64,000 nucleotides of DNA. It comes from Diogma glabrata. Lineage: Eukaryota > Arthropoda > Insecta > Diptera > Cylindrotomidae. The stretch spans positions 91,991,536-92,055,535 of the forward strand of contig OY856186.1 in the NCBI GenBank assembly GCA_963693315.1, read 5' to 3'. Below are positions 60,230 through 64,000 of this stretch, one piece after another (within the stretch, counting starts at the first letter, position 1; the number at the start of each line of letters is the position of its first letter). Under the pieces are notes generated by a model. The model was not told the origin of the DNA. It made no database searches and saw only the letters and a list, made by a program, of their open reading frames with translations. The translations under genes and the position numbers were made by a program.

Positions 60230-60934
60230 TTGTCATTACAAACATTTCAATAAAACTCCACCCAGTTGTTTAAGATTTTGACAATTTAGAAGCTTCATAT
60301 TAAATAGGGGGTGTCTAACGGGCAGCCACACACAGGTGCTACGGAAATCATGTTATATGCTATTCAAATAGAAATACATGTACACGTACACCACCAAATA
60401 ATACGATAAAACTGTCAAATACATAAGAAATTTTTATAATTCTTTACTTATGCATTTTCATGGGGAGTATGTCATGTCATAATGGTGAATTTGTTTTAAT
60501 ATTTTAATTTATTAATTAAAATCGCCAAATTTATATTTGCAACATACACGGGTTACATGGGAAATTATGTCATAAGAAAAAATAGTGAATATTATGTACT
60601 GTAGCCCTATTCCGGTACGTCGTGAAATAGGAATTGAGAAATAAATTATAGCAATTTTTTCATAACTAGTATTCCGTGCCGAGAGAAATAACAAATTCAT
60701 ATTAGAAAATATTTCTTTATTTCATTTATTGCACTTTTTTCTCAATTCCCAATTCCCGGGGAAATGCCGGAATAGACGTACTGATTACTATTTCTAGTAC
60801 GATTTTGATTAAAATTTGATTTAGTAGGCTTTGATAAATTTTGTTATTAGAAATAAAATTGCTATTTGGACCAGCTAGATCTAAATACTTCGATCTGAAA
60901 ATCTTAATTACTATTTTTTTTAAATAAAAAGTGT
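60230..60934. other. no gene seen
   Basis: AT-rich intronic sequence. Short stretches of inverted similarity (CCGGTACG/CGGAATAGACGTAC near 60615 and 60775) were noted without a clear element. Confidence 0.4.
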
Positions 60935-63480
60935 TGTGTTATAGTGTTTACAATATGTGTCACAATAACACAAGACGTAGGTCCCACAACAACTGGCACT
61001 CAAAGCTGTTGATGAACGCTTTTTTTAAACTACTGCGGATTAAAACCACCTGTGACTACGGATTAACTATTCCATTTGCCTGCAGTTCGGACAAAGAAGT
61101 CCTTCTGTTATTTGCCAGTATGACAGCGCGGGATCTCGACCGTTGAGCTGGTTGCGCTAGCCGATTGCCGAGTCAAACGGGGGTAAGAATAAGTTTGGGA
61201 CATGATGCTGCTGATTTCATTTGAGCACTGTTGATGACGATATTTGTCAAAAACAACGAGGTCAGCAACAGTGCGACGATGTTGTAGGGAATCAAATTTT
61301 GATGTCAAATCTCGGTCATCCACAATTCGTATAGCCTGCTTTTGAACAGAGGGCCAAGATGGAAATAGATAAGCACCCCAAACTTGACAATAGTACTCCA
61401 TACAGGGACGAATGTAGGACTTATAACCATAAAGCATTTTGTATGGAGCCTATGTATTTAGCATCCATTAGGAGGCCGAGTTTTCTAGACGCACTTTTTG
61501 CCATCGCCATTATATGATCGTTCCAGAGTAGGTCACCTGAAAATTTGACACCCAATAAACAAATGTTTTTACATTCACAGGTTCATCCCACATACTGCAT
61601 AAAATATTTTTGGGGAACTCGGTCTTTGATCTGGAAACAATCAACAGCTGTGTTTTGGTAGAGTTGAAATTGACCAGACTGCTCACTCCAAACGGCGACT
61701 TTTTTGAGGTCTTTATTCACGGGACAATACTGAGCTTTGAGGTACACCAGCGTTAATTAGTTTAGACTCAGATGCAAATCAGTCAAAGGAGACCGAAATG
61801 TATCGGTTGGATAGAAAATTTTGAATCAACTTCACAACATTGGGATGAAAGCCATTCGCAACGAGCATCGATCGAATGCCTTGGAGATGTCTAAAGCGAT
61901 AACGTATGTTCCACCACCTTTATCAAGTATGCTGTTCCAACAATGCGCTGCATAGTTTAATAGATCGGTAGTTAATCTTTTGTTTCGAAAACCGTATTGG
62001 CTGTCGGCTATTAAATGATTTACTTCCAGAAATTTTGAAATGTGTAGACTCGTAGACTTTGGATACGAGCGATAGTAAAGCTATTGGCCTATAATTTGAG
62101 ATATCAGATTTTGGTCGCTTTTTTGGGGACGGGCTGGACATTTGCCAACTTCCAGCACGAGGGAAATATACCGGATTGGTTGAAAATCTTAGTCAAAGTT
62201 AGTGCAAGTTCTTTAGAAAAGGTTTTTAAAATAATAAGTGGAATGTTGTCCATTCCTGAGGCTTTGTTGATGTTTAACCCCTTTAAAAGTTTAGCTACTA
62301 TTTTGGGTTTAAAGTGGAGTTTATTCATATTAACACCTGAAGACTGGATTTGGGATATTTCTTTAGGAGTTTTCAAAACAGTAGAGTTCAGAGCAAAGCG
62401 TTCAGCGAACAAGTTAGCTTTTCTTGCGGGATCATTGCCGATTGAATCACCATCAATAATAGGGGGAATAGAAGATTTTAAAACCAGAATTTAAAGAATT
62501 AATGGCACTGTAGAAACTCTTGTCAAAAAAAGACATAAATGTAAGTTTTGAAGCTTTGGCTCTGTAAATTTCAAACTTTTCGTTTGAAATAATCTAGTTA
62601 TATTAGATATTTTGTTCGCCTTAAAATATTGGGTATCGATTAGCGGAAGTTTTGTTATGAATTCATATATAAAATGATCTACGTTTGATTCTAAGGTCCG
62701 CTTTCGCAGCTTTCGAATACAAGTATTTTTGTTTGGGTTTTACTATGGAAAAAGGGACGAATTTATTGATTTGCTATCAATAAATTCGTCCCTTTTTGGA
62801 TGGTTTCTGTAAAGTTTTGAGCAGAAACATTTGCATTGTCGGTGTAAAAACAATGACGGTCGAAAGGGAAACAATGGAAAATTTTTGAAGACCACTCTTA
62901 TCCATTTTTGAGTAGTAAAATATTTTACGGGATTTGGGAGCTGTGGTTTTAAGTAAATCAGTTTTGTTAACTGATGAAATTAAATAATGATCAGAATTTC
63001 CAAAACTACCTTTCGCAACATCATTATTTCGTAATATCTTGCATTGTGGTAAGATAGAAAACTTTAATCACCACCATTACGGAGAGTGAAAGTTGGGCTT
63101 TTAACAATTTGTGATAGGCCCTGAGATTCGGCAAATTTCCGCCAGTTTTCCACTATTGTCAACATCGTTGGTTCATTTGGAGAATTCCAACCATGATTTG
63201 TTGTGGACGTTGATGTCACCGGTAACGATAACCTCACAATTAGGGGACTTTACTCTATAATCTCGTCCACATTTTTTGTCAGTAAATTAAAAAAGTTTGG
63301 GTTACGCTTGTTGGGGGACCGGTATAAAGCTATTGTAAAAAAAGGAATTTTTGGAAGAAAAATCTTTAAAACCATCGTATTGAAGCCAACACCGTGTAGT
63401 TCAACATATGGAAAGCGTGTGTACGCAACACTCTCCTGAATGAATGCGCATACGCCTTGATGGAGTCTGAAAGCTGAATT
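60935..63480 (-). pseudogene. Jockey/CR1-type LINE pol, 5'-truncated and broken
   Basis: Reads from about 63480 down to 60935. Endonuclease: [20 protein letters not shown] near 63450, FTIALYRSPNKRNP near 63320, VIVTGDINVHN near 63215, LSQIVKSPTFTL near 63090. Reverse transcriptase: FKPKIVAKLLKGLN near 62300, ASGMDNIPLIILK, KSDISNYRPIALLS near 62095, ALDISKAFDR near 61890; the YADD/FADD box is lost. C-terminal: KSYIRPCMEYYCQVWGAYL near 61400, FDSLQHRRTVADLV near 61270, and the FFVRTA-like tail near 61100. Many frame changes and stops. Related copies lie at 37993-38650, 43279-43544, 51060-51185 and 63640-64000. Confidence 0.82.
62749..62797. repeat. perfect 22-bp hairpin inside the LINE
   Basis: AAAAAGGGACGAATTTATTG continuing to AT is followed by the loop TTGCT and the exact complement. 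It lies in the endonuclease-to-RT spacer of the minus-strand LINE. It may be a tiny inverted duplication. Confidence 0.75.
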
Positions 63481-63498
63481 AAGAAGAATTCAGAAGAA

Positions 63499-63610
<112 letters not shown>

Positions 63611-63639
63611 GAACTCTTTTATGTCTGTTTCATTTGCAG

Positions 63640-64000
63640 TCCGAAATTGAAATAAATAAGCAAATTATTAGCGAATTTATTTATATATGAATGTTCTTAC
63701 TACATTTATATATGAATGTTCTTACTGTTCTTACTTACTGAGAAATATTCAAAATAGCCAGTTGTTACAGACGCTCCAAAGAAAATTGCCGTGTTTGCGG
63801 GGCGCTTTGCTTTTAGCTCGACAGTTCTGAAAACTTTTATAGAAGTGCCCCAAATTCAGTCTTTAGGAGTTCATATGAAACAATCGCATTTCAAACCCAA
63901 AATTGTCGCTAAACTTTTAAGGGGTTTAAACAACAACAAATCCTTTGGTCTGGACAACATTCCTTGTGTTATTCTAAAAACAACAGTCCAACAGTGTACC
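63640..64000 (+). pseudogene. Jockey/CR1-type LINE reverse transcriptase start, runs off window
   Basis: From about 63773 an open frame reads FAGRFALSSTVLKTF, FKPKIVAKLLRGLNNNK, then LDNIPCVILKT. This is the same segment as 62410-62250 on the other strand, so a second LINE copy lies in opposite orientation. TATATGAATGTTCTTACT is repeated at 63680-63725. Confidence 0.75.

Overview
The window is strongly AT-rich animal DNA, most likely from an insect with a sizeable, transposon-loaded genome. Reasons: spliced EGF-like exons of a thrombospondin-type gene with GT-AG introns, poly-A-tailed LINEs (RTE and Jockey/CR1 type), many TIR elements and no bacterial gene organisation. I could not fix the insect order. 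Almost every open frame here is either chance or part of a transposon.

The one host gene I can support is a plus-strand thrombospondin (COMP/Tsp-like). Three small exons are visible: 27935-28052, 28410-28510 and 59526-59628. Together they carry parts of consecutive EGF-like repeats and keep compatible splice phases. The first intron is 357 bp; the second is about 31 kb and fills most of the right half of the window. The upstream exon (ending in the Cys-Phe-Pro of the first EGF repeat) and the downstream calcium-binding EGF and C-terminal exons were not found here. The left 27.9 kb is therefore probably intronic too.

Left part (1-27.9 kb): a repeat with an internal tRNA-like segment in two inverted copies (2690-3265, 8994-9455); two copies of a TA-flanked TIR element (5681-6163, 7644-8426), the second with another MITE inside it; a long GA microsatellite; an almost complete RTE retrotransposon (9855-13200) inserted into one arm of a palindrome; a hAT-type element with 8-bp duplications (20658-22705); and a 2.8-kb element with very long terminal inverted repeats carrying a damaged gene for an unassigned transposon protein (24061-26890).

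Large intron (28.5-59.5 kb): a hAT-type MITE (30349-30904); a palindrome built on a TTGCA/TGCAA motif; a Tc1-type MITE; an internally deleted LINE; a 306-bp near-perfect palindrome; a Cys-rich transposon-like reading frame; minisatellites; two large foldback structures (44871-46338, 47239-47993); a decayed hAT transposon with LINE fragments inside (48283-51282); a 1.2-kb TIR element (53783-55002); and a decayed unidentified coding tract (55260-57310). Right end (59.7-64 kb): a TAA-flanked MITE 58 bp after the exon donor, a 2.5-kb minus-strand Jockey/CR1-type LINE, an AT microsatellite and the start of an oppositely oriented copy of the same LINE.

I saw no new multi-gene system. The most unusual content is structural: nested insertions with readable target-site duplications, several long inverted repeats, and the long-TIR element with its unassigned gene.
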